NCBI GenBank assembly: GCA_030830685.1
Contig: JAURMM010000172.1
Coordinates: 1 to 35,653, forward strand
Reading direction: 5' to 3'
Length of the DNA stretch: 35,653 nt
Source of the DNA: Gammaproteobacteria bacterium
GTDB lineage: Bacteria > Pseudomonadota > Gammaproteobacteria > Ga0077536
The position numbers were made by a program, and so were the translations under genes. The notes under the pieces are model-generated. The model did no database searches and was not told where the DNA came from. It saw nothing but the letters and a program-made list of their open reading frames with translations. This document shows, in pieces, positions 1 to 8,224 of the stretch. The first letter of the stretch is position 1, and every line of letters begins with the position of its first letter.

Positions 1-68
1 CGGCCGGCGCACGCTTCAAGCAGTACATCGCCCTTACCCGCCAGCTGGGTGGGAACCAGACCAACTGA
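1..68 (+). CDS. trpD: C-terminus of probable anthranilate phosphoribosyltransferase (partial)
   Basis: Only the last 21 or so codons are inside the window. The open frame runs from base 3 to a TGA at 66-68 and ends with a helical stretch containing YIALTRQLG. Its identity is inferred mainly from position: it is co-directional with trpC, ends 9 bp before the trpC ATG, and in gammaproteobacteria trpD normally precedes trpC. TrpD would transfer phosphoribose to anthranilate in tryptophan synthesis. The tail is too short for a motif-based call, so another gene cannot be ruled out. Confidence 0.5.
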   Translation, partial: AGARFKQYIALTRQLGGNQTN

Positions 69-77
69 GATTCTGCC

Positions 78-899
78 ATGTCCACTGAAACCGCTCCACT
101 GGCTCCCGGCCGCGACATCCTCGCCGAGATATTCGCGCACAAGCGCAGCGAAGTGTCCGCGCGCAGCGCTGCCCGCCCGCTTGCTGAAGTACAAGCCGCC
201 GCGCGCGCCGCCCCGCCCGCACGAGACTTCGCGGGCGCGCTCCAGCGCAAGATCGCGCATGGACTGCCGGGGGTCATTGCGGAGTGCAAGAAAGCTTCGC
301 CGAGCAAGGGCGTGATGCGCGAGCCCTATGACGCGACGGAGATCGCCGCGTCGTATGCACGAGGCGGCGCGGCTTGCCTGTCCGTGCTCACGGACGAGAA
401 GTACTTCCAGGGGCGTGACGCCGATCTCGTTGCCGCACGTGCGGCCTGCCAGCTGCCCGTGTTACGCAAAGATTTCATGTGCGACGAATACCAGATCCAT
501 GAGTCCCGCGCATTGGGCGCGGACTGCATACTGCTCATCGTCGCGGGCCTTGATGACGCCACGCTTCAAGGTTTAGCTGATTGCGCCCAGGCACTCGGAA
601 TGGACGTGCTGCCGGAGGTTCACGATCGCGAGGAGCTGGAACGCGCACTCCGTCTGCGCCTGCCCCTGATCGGCATCAACAACCGCGATCTCAAGCGCTT
701 CGTCACCAACATCGACACCACGCTCGGCATGCTGAACGATGTGCCCTCCGATCGGACAGTCGTCACCGAATCCGGAATCGCCACACGGGATGAGGTGGCG
801 ATTCTGCGCGGCCGTGATGTGAACTGCTTCCTGATAGGCGAGACTTTCATGCGCAGCCCGGACCCGGGCGCAAAGCTCGCAGAGCTCTTCAGCCTCTGA
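78..899 (+). CDS. trpC: Indole-3-glycerol phosphate synthase
   Basis: This cytoplasmic TIM-barrel enzyme closes the indole ring of carboxyphenylaminodeoxyribulose phosphate in tryptophan synthesis. The 273-residue length is normal for the monofunctional enzyme. Visible motifs are [10 protein letters not shown] (69-78, phosphate and catalytic lysine loop), LRKDF (129-133, second catalytic lysine), NNRDL (201-205) and TESGI (230-234). There is no fused TrpF domain, unlike E. coli. It starts 9 bp after the probable trpD stop, so the two are probably one operon. The Shine-Dalgarno match is weak (a GAGA about 10 nt upstream). The gene ends facing a leftward gene, with only 15 bp between them and no visible terminator. 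Confidence 0.97.
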   Translation: MSTETAPLAPGRDILAEIFAHKRSEVSARSAARPLAEVQAAARAAPPARDFAGALQRKIAHGLPGVIAECKKASPSKGVMREPYDATEIAASYARGGAACLSVLTDEKYFQGRDADLVAARAACQLPVLRKDFMCDEYQIHESRALGADCILLIVAGLDDATLQGLADCAQALGMDVLPEVHDREELERALRLRLPLIGINNRDLKRFVTNIDTTLGMLNDVPSDRTVVTESGIATRDEVAILRGRDVNCFLIGETFMRSPDPGAKLAELFSL

Positions 900-914
900 A
901 CGGGTTTAGGGTGC

Positions 915-1364
915 TCATGCTTCTGGCTTGGTAGTGCCAAAAGCGAGACAGTTACCGCTGGGGTCGGTGATCGCGAACCACATTTCACTACCTCCCTCCC
1001 CGGCTTGTATTCGGGTAGGTGGCATACGGTAGCTGATGCCGACGTAGTTAAGATGATCTACCGCGCGGTGCCAATCCTCCCAACCCATCTGCAGGCCGAA
1101 GTTCGGCACCGGGATCTCCTTGCCATTGCGCCGACTCGTCACCGTGGTGGGCATCGCTTGCACGTGATAGACACACAGCGTACCGCCAAAAAAAGACAGC
1201 TCGAGGAAGTCATTTTCGTCGCGCGTCACCCGCGAGCCGAGCACGTCGCAATAGAAAACGCGCTGAGCCGCAAGGTCCGTTGCAGGGATCGCCAGCTGGA
1301 AAACCGGTCTGCTGGTGAATTCCGCCAGCGGACCTTGCGGCTTATTTGACGACTTGTTGTCCAT
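915..1364 (-). CDS. VOC (glyoxalase/dioxygenase-like) family protein
   Basis: A 149-residue protein of the vicinal oxygen chelate superfamily. The N-terminal half has the typical first strand and helix (FQLAIPATDLAAQRVFY), followed by the LELSFFGG strand. The C-terminal half ends in the family signature DPSGNCLAF. The usual first metal-binding histidine appears replaced by Gln in FQLAIP, so metal use is uncertain. The ATG at 1364 was chosen because it lies 23 bp inside the end of the upstream aldolase gene and has a GGAG about 13 nt upstream; longer starts would run deep into that gene. It is the last gene of ilvA-aldolase-VOC. The substrate cannot be read from the sequence. Confidence 0.85.
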   Translation of the reverse strand: MDNKSSNKPQGPLAEFTSRPVFQLAIPATDLAAQRVFYCDVLGSRVTRDENDFLELSFFGGTLCVYHVQAMPTTVTSRRNGKEIPVPNFGLQMGWEDWHRAVDHLNYVGISYRMPPTRIQAGEGGSEMWFAITDPSGNCLAFGTTKPEA

Positions 1365-1989
1365 AGGTCTTGAAGCGCTCCAGAACGTCCTGCATCTGCG
1401 CCTCCGACAGCAGCACGGGGCCGCCGCACTGAAGCGCCACACAATACTGATGGGCCAGATCCTCCACGGCAAGCGCGAGGTCGTGCGCAGCGGAAAGCGT
1501 CTCGCCAGTCGCAACCAGACCATGGTTGGCGAGTAGACAGGCGCGCCGTCCGTCGAGCGCGGCAAGCACTACGCCAGACAGTTCCGCGGTGCCAAACAAG
1601 GCGTAATCCCCGCAGCGTATCGAATCCCCGCCCGCCACCGAGATCATGTAGTGGAAGGCCGGGATGTCATGCCGCATGCATGCCACCGCCGTCGCATAAG
1701 GGGAATGCACATGAACCACCGCGCCGATGTCAGGGCGGTGGCCATAGATGGCGGCATGAAAGTGCCACTCGCTGGACGGTGACAACTGCCCGGGCGCGGG
1801 CGCGCCATCCAGGTTCATCAGCACATGGCTGTCATCCTGAAGGAGCGCAGGTTTCATGCCGGTGGGTGTAATCAACATACCTTCGGACACTCGCACACTG
1901 GCATTGCCTGCAGCACCCTGATTGAGGCCGGCCGCGGCAAGTGCGCGCATCACGGTACCCAGTGCGCGGCGATGTTCCGCGTGAGACAT
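1342..1989 (-). CDS. fucA: Class II aldolase, L-fuculose-1-phosphate aldolase (FucA) type
   Basis: A 215-residue zinc aldolase, exactly the length of E. coli FucA. The catalytic residues match with an offset of one: Glu74 (in PSSEW), His93 and His95 (in VVHVHSPY), Tyr114 (in HYMI) and His156 (in ANHGL). The AGGDSI and ERFKTYG segments also resemble FucA closely. FucA splits fuculose-1-phosphate into DHAP and lactaldehyde. No fucose genes are nearby, so the real substrate may differ; related enzymes cleave 5-deoxyribulose-1-phosphate in salvage of radical-SAM by-products. The ATG at 1989 follows the ilvA stop by 2 bp, which implies coupling. A longer in-frame extension upstream is ilvA in another frame. 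Confidence 0.88.
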   Translation of the reverse strand: MSHAEHRRALGTVMRALAAAGLNQGAAGNASVRVSEGMLITPTGMKPALLQDDSHVLMNLDGAPAPGQLSPSSEWHFHAAIYGHRPDIGAVVHVHSPYATAVACMRHDIPAFHYMISVAGGDSIRCGDYALFGTAELSGVVLAALDGRRACLLANHGLVATGETLSAAHDLALAVEDLAHQYCVALQCGGPVLLSEAQMQDVLERFKTYGQQVVK

Positions 1990-1991
1990 GA

Positions 1992-3512
1992 TCAGCGCAG
2001 GAAGAGCTCGTAGGCCATGTTGTTCCGCTCCTCCACCCAGTCCATCTGTAGCCCGGAGAGGAAACGGTCGAATTCGTCTGAGAGCGCCTCGGGCACCTGG
2101 ATTCCGACGAGCACACGGCCGTAAGCCGCCCCATGATTGCGGTAATGGAACAGACTGATGTTCCAACGATCTCCCACCTGGTTCAGGAAATGCAGAAGCG
2201 CACCCGGGCGCTCGGGAAACTCCACCCGCAGCAGGCGCTCTCCGGCGAGCGCACCGGCGTGCCCCCCCACCATGTATCGCACGTGCATCTTGGCCAGCTC
2301 ATCGTCCGAGATATCACGCGCCTCGAAGCCCTTTGCATGCAGGCTCTCCAGCAGGTCCTGCTTGTCGGACTCCCCTGCCCGCAGTTGGACGCCCGCAAAA
2401 ACCGTCGCCCGTTCCTGGTCCGCATAGCGATAATTGAATTCTGTAATTGCGCGCGTGCCGAGCGCATGACAGAACTGTCGGAAGCTCCCGGGCCGCTCGG
2501 GGATCACTGCGCCGAGCAGGACTTCCCGTCGTTCGCCAAGCTCTGCCAGTTCCGCGATATGTCGCAGCCTGTCGAAGTTCACATTGGCGCCACTCAGGAT
2601 GGCGATGAGTTCTTCATCCCTGATTCCCTTACGAGCGACGTACTGCTTGAGTCCTGCGAGGGCCAGGGCGCCCGCAGGCTCGGCGATGGAGCGGGTGTCT
2701 TCGAAGATGTCCTTCACGGCGGCACAGATTTCATCGATGGAGACGGTGATCATGGAGTCCACATGCTCCCGGGCAATGCGGAAGTTCTCCGCGCCCGCCT
2801 GCTTTACCGCGGCACCATCCGCAAAGATGCCGATCTTGTCGAGGATGACCCGTTCATTAGCTTCCAGCGCGCGCGTCATGCAGGCAGCTTCGTCAGCCTC
2901 CACTCCGATGACGCGAACGCCCGGGTCCAGTGCCTTTACATAGGCTGCGATGCCGGCAATCAGACCTCCACCACCGACGGGAACAAAGATCGCATGCGGG
3001 CGCGAAGGGTGCTGGCGCAGGATCTCCATGCCAACGGTGCCCTGGCCCGCAATGATCAGAGGATGATCGTAAGGCGGAACGTAGGTCATGCCGTTCGCGG
3101 CCACCTGCTCATGCGCGTACGCACTGGCCTCATCGTAGGTGTTGCCGTGGAGGATGATCTCGGCGCCCAGGCGGCGCACAGCGTTGTCCTTGATCTCGGG
3201 CGTGGTCTTGGGCATCACGATCACAGCCCGGATGCCAAGTCTGGAGGCCGCCAGCGCCACCCCTTGGGCATGGTTACCGGCAGACGCCGTGCACACGCCC
3301 TTGGCACGCTCTTCCTGATTGAGGCTCGCCATCATGGTGTAGGCCCCGCGTAACTTGTAGGAGAAGACCGGTTGCAGGTCTTCGCGTTTCAACCACACGG
3401 AATTGCCGGTGCGACGGGACATCAGCGGCAGGGCATCCAGCGGCGTTTCCCGTGCTACTTCGTAGACGGGGGCCTTCAGGATCATCTTCAGGTACATGTC
3501 GAGCATGGGCAT
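1992..3512 (-). CDS. ilvA: Threonine ammonia-lyase, biosynthetic
   Basis: This PLP enzyme deaminates threonine to 2-oxobutanoate, the first step of isoleucine synthesis. From the ATG at 3512 it has 506 residues, the long biosynthetic form. SYKLRGAY carries the PLP lysine (Lys53), followed by SAGNHAQG (77-84) and the PLP phosphate loop VGGGGL (179-184). Residues from about 330 to the end form the tandem ACT-like regulatory domain, so isoleucine feedback is expected. The start is ambiguous: ATGs lie at 3512 and 3506, and a TTG at 3533 has a GAGG at good spacing. Family alignment by eye favours the region MPMLDMYLK. It is divergent from rpiA and heads a leftward trio with the FucA-like and VOC genes. 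Confidence 0.96.
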   Translation of the reverse strand: MPMLDMYLKMILKAPVYEVARETPLDALPLMSRRTGNSVWLKREDLQPVFSYKLRGAYTMMASLNQEERAKGVCTASAGNHAQGVALAASRLGIRAVIVMPKTTPEIKDNAVRRLGAEIILHGNTYDEASAYAHEQVAANGMTYVPPYDHPLIIAGQGTVGMEILRQHPSRPHAIFVPVGGGGLIAGIAAYVKALDPGVRVIGVEADEAACMTRALEANERVILDKIGIFADGAAVKQAGAENFRIAREHVDSMITVSIDEICAAVKDIFEDTRSIAEPAGALALAGLKQYVARKGIRDEELIAILSGANVNFDRLRHIAELAELGERREVLLGAVIPERPGSFRQFCHALGTRAITEFNYRYADQERATVFAGVQLRAGESDKQDLLESLHAKGFEARDISDDELAKMHVRYMVGGHAGALAGERLLRVEFPERPGALLHFLNQVGDRWNISLFHYRNHGAAYGRVLVGIQVPEALSDEFDRFLSGLQMDWVEERNNMAYELFLR

Positions 3513-3565
3513 AAGATACCATTCGGGCCGCAAGCCCGCCTCGCGGGCGAAGAGCGGGAGAGCAC

Positions 3566-4222
3566 ATGAGCCAGGACGATCAGAAAAAAGCAGCGGCGCT
3601 GGCCGCCGCCAAGCTGGTCCGGGATGAAACCATCATCGGCGTCGGGACCGGCAGCACGGCGAATTTCTTCATCGATGCGCTGGCCGGCATGCAAGACAGG
3701 CTTGAAGGCGCGGTGGCAAGTTCAGAGGCCTCTGCGCAGCGCTTGAAAGCCCATGGCATCCGGGTGATGGAGCTCAATGAAGCAGGTCCCATCGAGGTCT
3801 ACGTGGATGGCGCGGATGAGGCCAATGCCCACCGCCAGCTCATCAAGGGCGGTGGTGGAGCCCTGACCCGCGAGAAAATAGTGGCTGCGGCGGCACGACG
3901 CTTCCTGTGCATCATGGATGAATCCAAGCTGGTCACGCGTCTCGGCAAGTTTCCGCTGCCGATCGAAGTCATCCCCATGGCCCGCAGTTTCGTAGGCCGC
4001 GAACTGGTCAAGCTCGGCGGGCACCCCGAATATCGCAAAGGCTTCATCACCGATAACGGCAATCTGATCCTGGACGTTTACCACTTCGACATGACCGACC
4101 CGGTAAAACTGGAGCAGACCCTGAACCAGATCCCGGGCGTGGTCACGAATGGCCTGTTTGCCCAGCGCCCGGCCGATGTGCTGCTGATCGGCAGCCCGGC
4201 CGGCGTGCGCCAAATCCCCTGA
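3566..4222 (+). CDS. rpiA: Ribose-5-phosphate isomerase A
   Basis: Interconverts ribose-5-phosphate and ribulose-5-phosphate in the non-oxidative pentose phosphate pathway. The 218-residue length is standard. The substrate loop GVGTGSTA is at 25-32, DGADEAN at 81-87 (Asp81 and Asp84) and [11 protein letters not shown] at 94-104 (Lys94 and Glu103). These positions equal the catalytic numbering of E. coli RpiA. A good ribosome site, GGGAGAG, precedes the ATG. The gene is divergent from ilvA across a 53 bp gap that must hold both promoters, and a small membrane protein gene follows almost immediately. Confidence 0.98.
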   Translation: MSQDDQKKAAALAAAKLVRDETIIGVGTGSTANFFIDALAGMQDRLEGAVASSEASAQRLKAHGIRVMELNEAGPIEVYVDGADEANAHRQLIKGGGGALTREKIVAAAARRFLCIMDESKLVTRLGKFPLPIEVIPMARSFVGRELVKLGGHPEYRKGFITDNGNLILDVYHFDMTDPVKLEQTLNQIPGVVTNGLFAQRPADVLLIGSPAGVRQIP

Positions 4223-4233
4223 CGGTGCGGGAT

Positions 4234-4434
4234 ATGTCCCGGATGCTCTTGTGGATTGGGGCAACCCTGATTTTGGCTGGCCTGCTCTGGCCCTGGCTCG
4301 CCAAACTAGGCCTCGGCCGACTGCCCGGCGACATCGTCATCGGGCGTGGGAATACCCGCTTCTATTTTCCGCTCACCACCTGCGTGCTGGTGAGTTTCGT
4401 GCTTTCCGTGCTGTGGTGGCTGTGGCGACGCTGA
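4234..4434 (+). CDS. DUF2905 family small membrane protein
   Basis: A 66-residue protein with two hydrophobic segments (roughly residues 4-20 and 42-62). They are separated by the conserved polar loop GRLPGDIVIGRGN, followed by FYFPLTT, which identifies the DUF2905 family. No function is established for it. The ATG at 4234 is preferred because family members begin right before the first membrane segment. A GTG at 4225, 2 bp after the rpiA stop, is the alternative. It is probably co-transcribed with rpiA. Its TGA directly abuts the tatC stop codon on the other strand, with no base between. Confidence 0.88.
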   Translation: MSRMLLWIGATLILAGLLWPWLAKLGLGRLPGDIVIGRGNTRFYFPLTTCVLVSFVLSVLWWLWRR

Positions 4435-5229
4435 TCAGGGCGTGAGGGCCTTGTTGTCTTCAGACGCGCCCTCGCCGACCGCTTCTTCCTGAATGAATAT
4501 GCGGCAGAACAGCATCCCGAGTTCATACAACATCCACATCGGCACGGCCATCATCGTCTGGGAGATGGGATCAGGCGGTGTGAGCACTGCGGCCACCACG
4601 AAGGCCCCCACTACAATGTAGGGCCGTTTCTCGGCCAGCGACTGGCGGGTGGCAATTCCGGTTTTGACCACCAGAAAGGTCGCGACCGGCACCTCGAAGG
4701 CCATGCCAAAGGCGAAGAACATCAACAGGGCGAAATCCAGGAATTCGTTGATGTCTGGCGCATAAGACACACCATCGAGCTGGATGGCGGCAAGAAAGCC
4801 GAAAACCAGGGGAAACAGCACGAAACGCGCGAAGGCAATCCCGCAGTAGAAGAGCACGGTGCTTGAGACCAGCAAGGGCAGTGCAAGCCGCTTCTCATGC
4901 CGGTACAGGCCTGGGGCCACGAACGCCCAGATTTGATAGAAGAGATAGGGTGCGCTGAGCATCACTGCCACAAAGACGGTCAGCTTGAAGGGCGCCATGA
5001 ATGGCGAAACCACGCTGGTGGCGAGCATCTGTCCACCGGTGGCCGAGATCTGGGCAAGTAGCGGGCTGGATAGCCACTCGTAAATCTGATTGGCAAAGGG
5101 CATCAGGGCCAGGAGCACGAGGACTACGCACAGCACGGCGCGAAGCAGTCGGTCGCGCAGCTCCAGCAGGTGAGAAAGGAAAGTGTGCTCGCCGGTGTCG
5201 GCGCCCTGGGGATGTTCCGGCGTGGCCAT
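4435..5229 (-). CDS. tatC: Sec-independent protein translocase TatC
   Basis: TatC is the multi-span inner-membrane core of twin-arginine translocation; with TatB it binds the RR signal peptide. The 264-residue length is normal. An N-terminal cytoplasmic segment HLLELRDRLLR (the conserved HL.ELR.R motif) precedes six hydrophobic spans, with the conserved periplasmic FVAPGLYRHEKR and AFGMAFEVPV segments. The C-terminal tail is acidic. It follows tatB by 7 bp and is the last gene of hisAFIE-tatABC. It converges with the DUF2905 gene with zero intergenic bases. Confidence 0.98.
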   Translation of the reverse strand: MATPEHPQGADTGEHTFLSHLLELRDRLLRAVLCVVLVLLALMPFANQIYEWLSSPLLAQISATGGQMLATSVVSPFMAPFKLTVFVAVMLSAPYLFYQIWAFVAPGLYRHEKRLALPLLVSSTVLFYCGIAFARFVLFPLVFGFLAAIQLDGVSYAPDINEFLDFALLMFFAFGMAFEVPVATFLVVKTGIATRQSLAEKRPYIVVGAFVVAAVLTPPDPISQTMMAVPMWMLYELGMLFCRIFIQEEAVGEGASEDNKALTP

Positions 5230-5236
5230 TTCTGTT

Positions 5237-5512
5237 TCAGCGCTCGTCGGAGCTGCTGTCGCTCAGGCTTTTCACGGGAGTCACTGGCTCCACGGGGGCA
5301 TTGAGTTCGCTTTTCAGGGCCTGCTTGACTTCGTTCAGCTCACGCAGGCTGGTGTCGCTCTCCAGCTGGGTCTTCAGCTCCCGAACCGTGCGCTGAGCGC
5401 GACCCACCCACCGGCCCAGTCCGCGAATCAGCGGCGGAAGACGCTCAGGGCCAAGCACAAGCAGTGCAATCAGCCCAATCAGCATCATCTCCGAGAAGCC
5501 GACGTCGAACAT
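5237..5512 (-). CDS. tatB: Sec-independent protein translocase TatB
   Basis: A 91-residue single-span Tat component that forms the signal-peptide receptor with TatC. It starts MFDVGFSEM, typical of TatB, has one transmembrane helix (about 6-20) ending in LGPERLP, then an amphipathic helix (GLGRWVGRAQRTVRELK) and a charged tail. The LGPERLP hinge separates TatB from TatA, which has FGTKK here. The protein is short for TatB because the C-terminal tail is reduced. It sits between tatA (7 bp gap) and tatC (7 bp gap). Confidence 0.97.
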   Translation of the reverse strand: MFDVGFSEMMLIGLIALLVLGPERLPPLIRGLGRWVGRAQRTVRELKTQLESDTSLRELNEVKQALKSELNAPVEPVTPVKSLSDSSSDER

Positions 5513-5519
5513 GTCGGGC

Positions 5520-5747
5520 TCAGGAGTTCTTCTGGTCCGCGCCCTGGGTCACGGCCTCGCCGTCGATGACCCGCTTGCCGGCATTCGCGTCCACCATGGG
5601 CGGCTCGTCATTGCCATCCTTGACGGACTTGCGGAAGTCGCGGATCCAGCCGCCCACGTCCCCGCCAATGCCTTTGATCTTCTTGGTGCCGAACACGAGC
5701 ATCACGATCACGAGGATGATGATGAGTTCCTTGATACCAATTCCCAT
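5520..5747 (-). CDS. tatA: Sec-independent protein translocase TatA
   Basis: The 75-residue pore-forming Tat subunit. It has a short N-terminal membrane helix (IKELIIILVIVMLVFG), then the FGTKKIKGIGGDVGGWIRDFRKSVKDG hinge and amphipathic helix, here quoted only as landmarks FGTKK and GGWIRDFRK, and an acidic unstructured tail. It is the first tat gene, 48 bp downstream of hisE. That gap may hold its own promoter, though I see no clear one. A his-tat junction of this kind is common in beta- and gammaproteobacteria. Confidence 0.97.
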   Translation of the reverse strand: MGIGIKELIIILVIVMLVFGTKKIKGIGGDVGGWIRDFRKSVKDGNDEPPMVDANAGKRVIDGEAVTQGADQKNS

Positions 5748-5795
5748 GTTTGCTCTCCGGCAGGCGCCTCCGGGGCGCTTGCGTGTGATGACTGA

Positions 5796-6119
5796 CTACT
5801 GCCCCTTGCGGGACGCTTTTTCCTCAAGGCCCGACCGACCCAGCCGTCGCGAGAGTTCCTCCAGCACGCGGTCGGGCGAGATGCCCTCGTGGACCAGCGC
5901 GACGAGGCAGTGGAACCACAGATCTGCCATCTCGCGCACCAAGGCCTCTGCATCCGTCTGCCCCGCCGCGATGACGACCTCAGTCGCCTCCTCGCCTATT
6001 TTCTTGCGAATCCTGTCCATGCCGGAGGCATAAAGGCTCGCGACGTAGGACGTCCCGGGGTCCGCCCCTTTCCTTTGTTCCAGTAGAAGGGTGAGCTGGT
6101 TCAGGATATCGGCGGTCAT
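5796..6119 (-). CDS. hisE: Phosphoribosyl-ATP diphosphatase
   Basis: Hydrolyses PR-ATP to PR-AMP, the second step of histidine synthesis. At 107 residues it is a free-standing HisE, not fused to HisI as in enteric bacteria. The all-alpha MazG-like fold is visible as [29 protein letters not shown], with the metal-binding EE..E pattern (IGEEATEV), and [11 protein letters not shown] with a conserved Asp further on. It begins 3 bp after the hisI stop, so it is tightly coupled to it, and it is followed by tatA. Confidence 0.97.
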   Translation of the reverse strand: MTADILNQLTLLLEQRKGADPGTSYVASLYASGMDRIRKKIGEEATEVVIAAGQTDAEALVREMADLWFHCLVALVHEGISPDRVLEELSRRLGRSGLEEKASRKGQ

Positions 6120-6122
6120 TTG

Positions 6123-6527
6123 CTAGTCCCCGGACTCGGGCGGAGTGTCTTGGTAGATGTCGCGCGGATCCCGCACAACGGACTCCACCTCCTGCCACTG
6201 GCCTGCTTCGAGTCTGCGGTAGAAGCAGGATACCCGTCCAGTATGACAGGCGATCCCACCCTCCTGCTCCACCAGCAGCAACAGTGTGTCGCCATCGCAA
6301 TCGAGCCGCATCTCGCGCAGGTGCTGCACGTGCCCGGATTCCTCGCCTTTGCGCCACAGCCGTCGCCGGGACCTCGACCAGTAAATGGCGCGTCCCTCGC
6401 GCAGCGTGGCCTCCAAGGATTCCCGGTTCATCCAGGCCATCATCAGGTTCTGGCCCGTACGCGCATCCTGGGCGATGGCAGGGACCAGGCCCTCGGCATT
6501 CCAAGCGATTTCATCCAGCCAGCTCAC
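6123..6527 (-). CDS. hisI: Phosphoribosyl-AMP cyclohydrolase
   Basis: Opens the purine ring of PR-AMP in the third step of histidine synthesis. The 134-residue protein carries the metal-binding core [13 protein letters not shown] and the zinc cysteine motif [10 protein letters not shown]. The start is a GTG at 6527 that overlaps the hisF TGA as GTGA, giving [10 protein letters not shown] at the N-terminus. Longer open sequence upstream is hisF in another frame. HisI and HisE are separate proteins here, the ancestral arrangement outside enterics. Confidence 0.97.
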   Translation of the reverse strand: MSWLDEIAWNAEGLVPAIAQDARTGQNLMMAWMNRESLEATLREGRAIYWSRSRRRLWRKGEESGHVQHLREMRLDCDGDTLLLLVEQEGGIACHTGRVSCFYRRLEAGQWQEVESVVRDPRDIYQDTPPESGD

Positions 6528-7288
6528 AGGCGAACCTCGATGCCGGCCGCCGCCATGTGACGCTTGGCCTGCGTCACTGAATATTCCCCGAAGTGGAAGA
6601 TGCTGGCGGCAAGCACGGCATCCGCATGGCCCTCCAGTACGCCCGCCACCAGGTGGTCCAGGTTCCCCACCCCTCCGGAGGCGATGACCGGGATGGGGAC
6701 TGCATCTGCCACTGCGCGGGTGAGCGCAAGGTCGAAACCATCCCGCGTTCCATCGCGGTCCATGCTGGTGAGCAGAATCTCGCCCGCACCGTAGTCGGCC
6801 ATTCGAACCGCCCAAGCCACTGCGTCGAGGCCGGTGCCGCGCCGTCCGCCATGCGTGAAGACCTCCCAGCCGACGCCGTCGCTGCGTGCGCGCGCATCGA
6901 TGGCCACCACGATGCACTGAGAACCATATTTATCGGCCGCCGCTCGCACGAACTCGGGCGTGTGCACGGCCGCGGTATTGATGCCCACCTTGTCCGCGCC
7001 GGCCACCAGCATGCGGCGCACGTCCGCGAGTTCCCGGATACCGCCTCCGACAGTGAGCGGAATGAAGACCTCGGAGGCAACCTGGCTGACCACTTCGACC
7101 AGCGTTTCGCGCCCGTCGCTGCTCGCGGTGATGTCGAGGAACGTAATCTCGTCTGCACCCTGAGCATCGTAGCGACGCGCGATCTCCACCGGATCACCGG
7201 CGTCACGGATATCCACGAAGCGCACGCCCTTGACTACGCGTCCGGCGTCAACATCGAGGCAGGGAATGATTCTTTTGGCGAGGCCCAT
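6524..7288 (-). CDS. hisF: Imidazole glycerol phosphate synthase, cyclase subunit
   Basis: A 254-residue (beta/alpha)8 barrel that uses ammonia from HisH to form imidazole glycerol phosphate and AICAR. It begins [14 protein letters not shown] with catalytic Asp in CLDVD. TVGGGIR and ASGGVGN are the two phosphate-binding loops, and LTSMDRDGT holds the second catalytic Asp. The ATG at 7288 was chosen by family start; the open frame upstream has no coding signal. The partner gene hisH is not in the window. It lies 58 bp downstream of hisA and overlaps hisI by 4 bp. Confidence 0.98.
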   Translation of the reverse strand: MGLAKRIIPCLDVDAGRVVKGVRFVDIRDAGDPVEIARRYDAQGADEITFLDITASSDGRETLVEVVSQVASEVFIPLTVGGGIRELADVRRMLVAGADKVGINTAAVHTPEFVRAAADKYGSQCIVVAIDARARSDGVGWEVFTHGGRRGTGLDAVAWAVRMADYGAGEILLTSMDRDGTRDGFDLALTRAVADAVPIPVIASGGVGNLDHLVAGVLEGHADAVLAASIFHFGEYSVTQAKRHMAAAGIEVRL

Positions 7289-7346
7289 GGTGGCGAGGCG
7301 CTTGGGTGGCTTAGGGTGGGGGCCGCAGTATCTGCAGCCCGGCGGC

Positions 7347-8090
7347 TCAGGAGGCTTTGGAAAGATCGTCGGCGAGGGCTTGGGCGGCCTTGAAGTCCAG
7401 CGAGCCTTCGTAGATGGCGCGACCGGTGATCGCACCTGCAATGCCCTCCGGCTCGGCGGCGACCAGGGCACGGATATCATCAAGGTTGGTCACCCCGCCC
7501 GACGCGAAGACCGGAATGCGCAGATTGCGCGCGAAGTCGATGGTGGCGTCCAGATTGAGCCCATTCATCATGCCGTCGCGGCGGATGTCGGTGAAGATGA
7601 AGGCTTCGACTCCGTCCTCCTCGAACTTCACTGCGATGTCGGCAGCATCATGGCGGGAGAGCTTGGACCAGCCCTCGATGGCCACCTTGCCGTCGCGCAC
7701 ATCGAGTCCAACCATGATGTGGCCCGGGAATTCCAGACAGATATCGGAGATGAAGTGCGGCGCAGTCACGGCCTTGGTGCCGATGATCACGTAGCGGACA
7801 CCGGCGTTGAGGTAGGTCTGGATGGTGTCCTCGTCGCGGATCCCGCCACCCACCTGGATGGGCACGTGGGGAAAGGCGCTCGCGATTTCGCGAACCACCG
7901 CAGAGTTCACTGGCTTGCCCTCGATGGCACCGTTCAAATCCACCACGTGCAAGCGTCGTGCGCCGGCCTCGACCCAACGTGCCGCAGTGGCAACCGGGTC
8001 ATCGGAGTAGATGGTGTCGTCATCCATCCGCCCCTGGCGCAGGCGGACACACTTTCCGTCCTTGATGTCGATGGCGGGTATGAGCAGCAT
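7347..8090 (-). CDS. hisA: Phosphoribosylformimino-AICAR phosphate isomerase (HisA)
   Basis: Isomerises ProFAR to PRFAR, the substrate of HisF. It is a 247-residue barrel starting [17 protein letters not shown] with the catalytic Asp in AIDIKDG. The QVGGGIRD and ASGGVTN phosphate loops and the FTDIRRDGM segment with the second catalytic Asp are present. The ATG at 8090 fits the family start. It is the first his gene here: upstream lies polA on the same strand, 134 bp away. The usual hisG-D-C-B-H genes are therefore elsewhere. Confidence 0.98.
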   Translation of the reverse strand: MLLIPAIDIKDGKCVRLRQGRMDDDTIYSDDPVATAARWVEAGARRLHVVDLNGAIEGKPVNSAVVREIASAFPHVPIQVGGGIRDEDTIQTYLNAGVRYVIIGTKAVTAPHFISDICLEFPGHIMVGLDVRDGKVAIEGWSKLSRHDAADIAVKFEEDGVEAFIFTDIRRDGMMNGLNLDATIDFARNLRIPVFASGGVTNLDDIRALVAAEPEGIAGAITGRAIYEGSLDFKAAQALADDLSKAS

Positions 8091-8194
8091 GGGGATGAAA
8101 CCGGAACGTTGACTGTCTTGCGGCTGGTCTGGATGGGCGTCGCCCGAGTGTTGACAGGCACGGGCCTGCACGGTCGCGATGGTAGCACAAGGGT

Positions 8195-8211
8195 CTGTCG
8201 AGATCCGACAG
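8195..8211. other. Small hairpin between polA and hisA
   Basis: A 6 bp perfect stem (CTGTCG/CGACAG) with a 5-base loop lies 14 bp past the polA stop. No T-run follows on the minus strand, so it is at best a weak terminator or an RNA end-protecting structure. It sits in the only gap (134 bp) between polA and hisA. Confidence 0.3.
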
Positions 8212-8224
8212 CCCCACCCGTCCC

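Noticed and set aside
940-975. A short stretch resembling the GACAGTTACC repeat core
   Set aside because: It lies inside the conserved C-terminus of the VOC protein and lacks the rest of the repeat.
2133-3353. A 406-codon plus-strand open frame opposite ilvA
   Set aside because: It mirrors the ilvA codon pattern; ilvA motifs are complete on the other strand.
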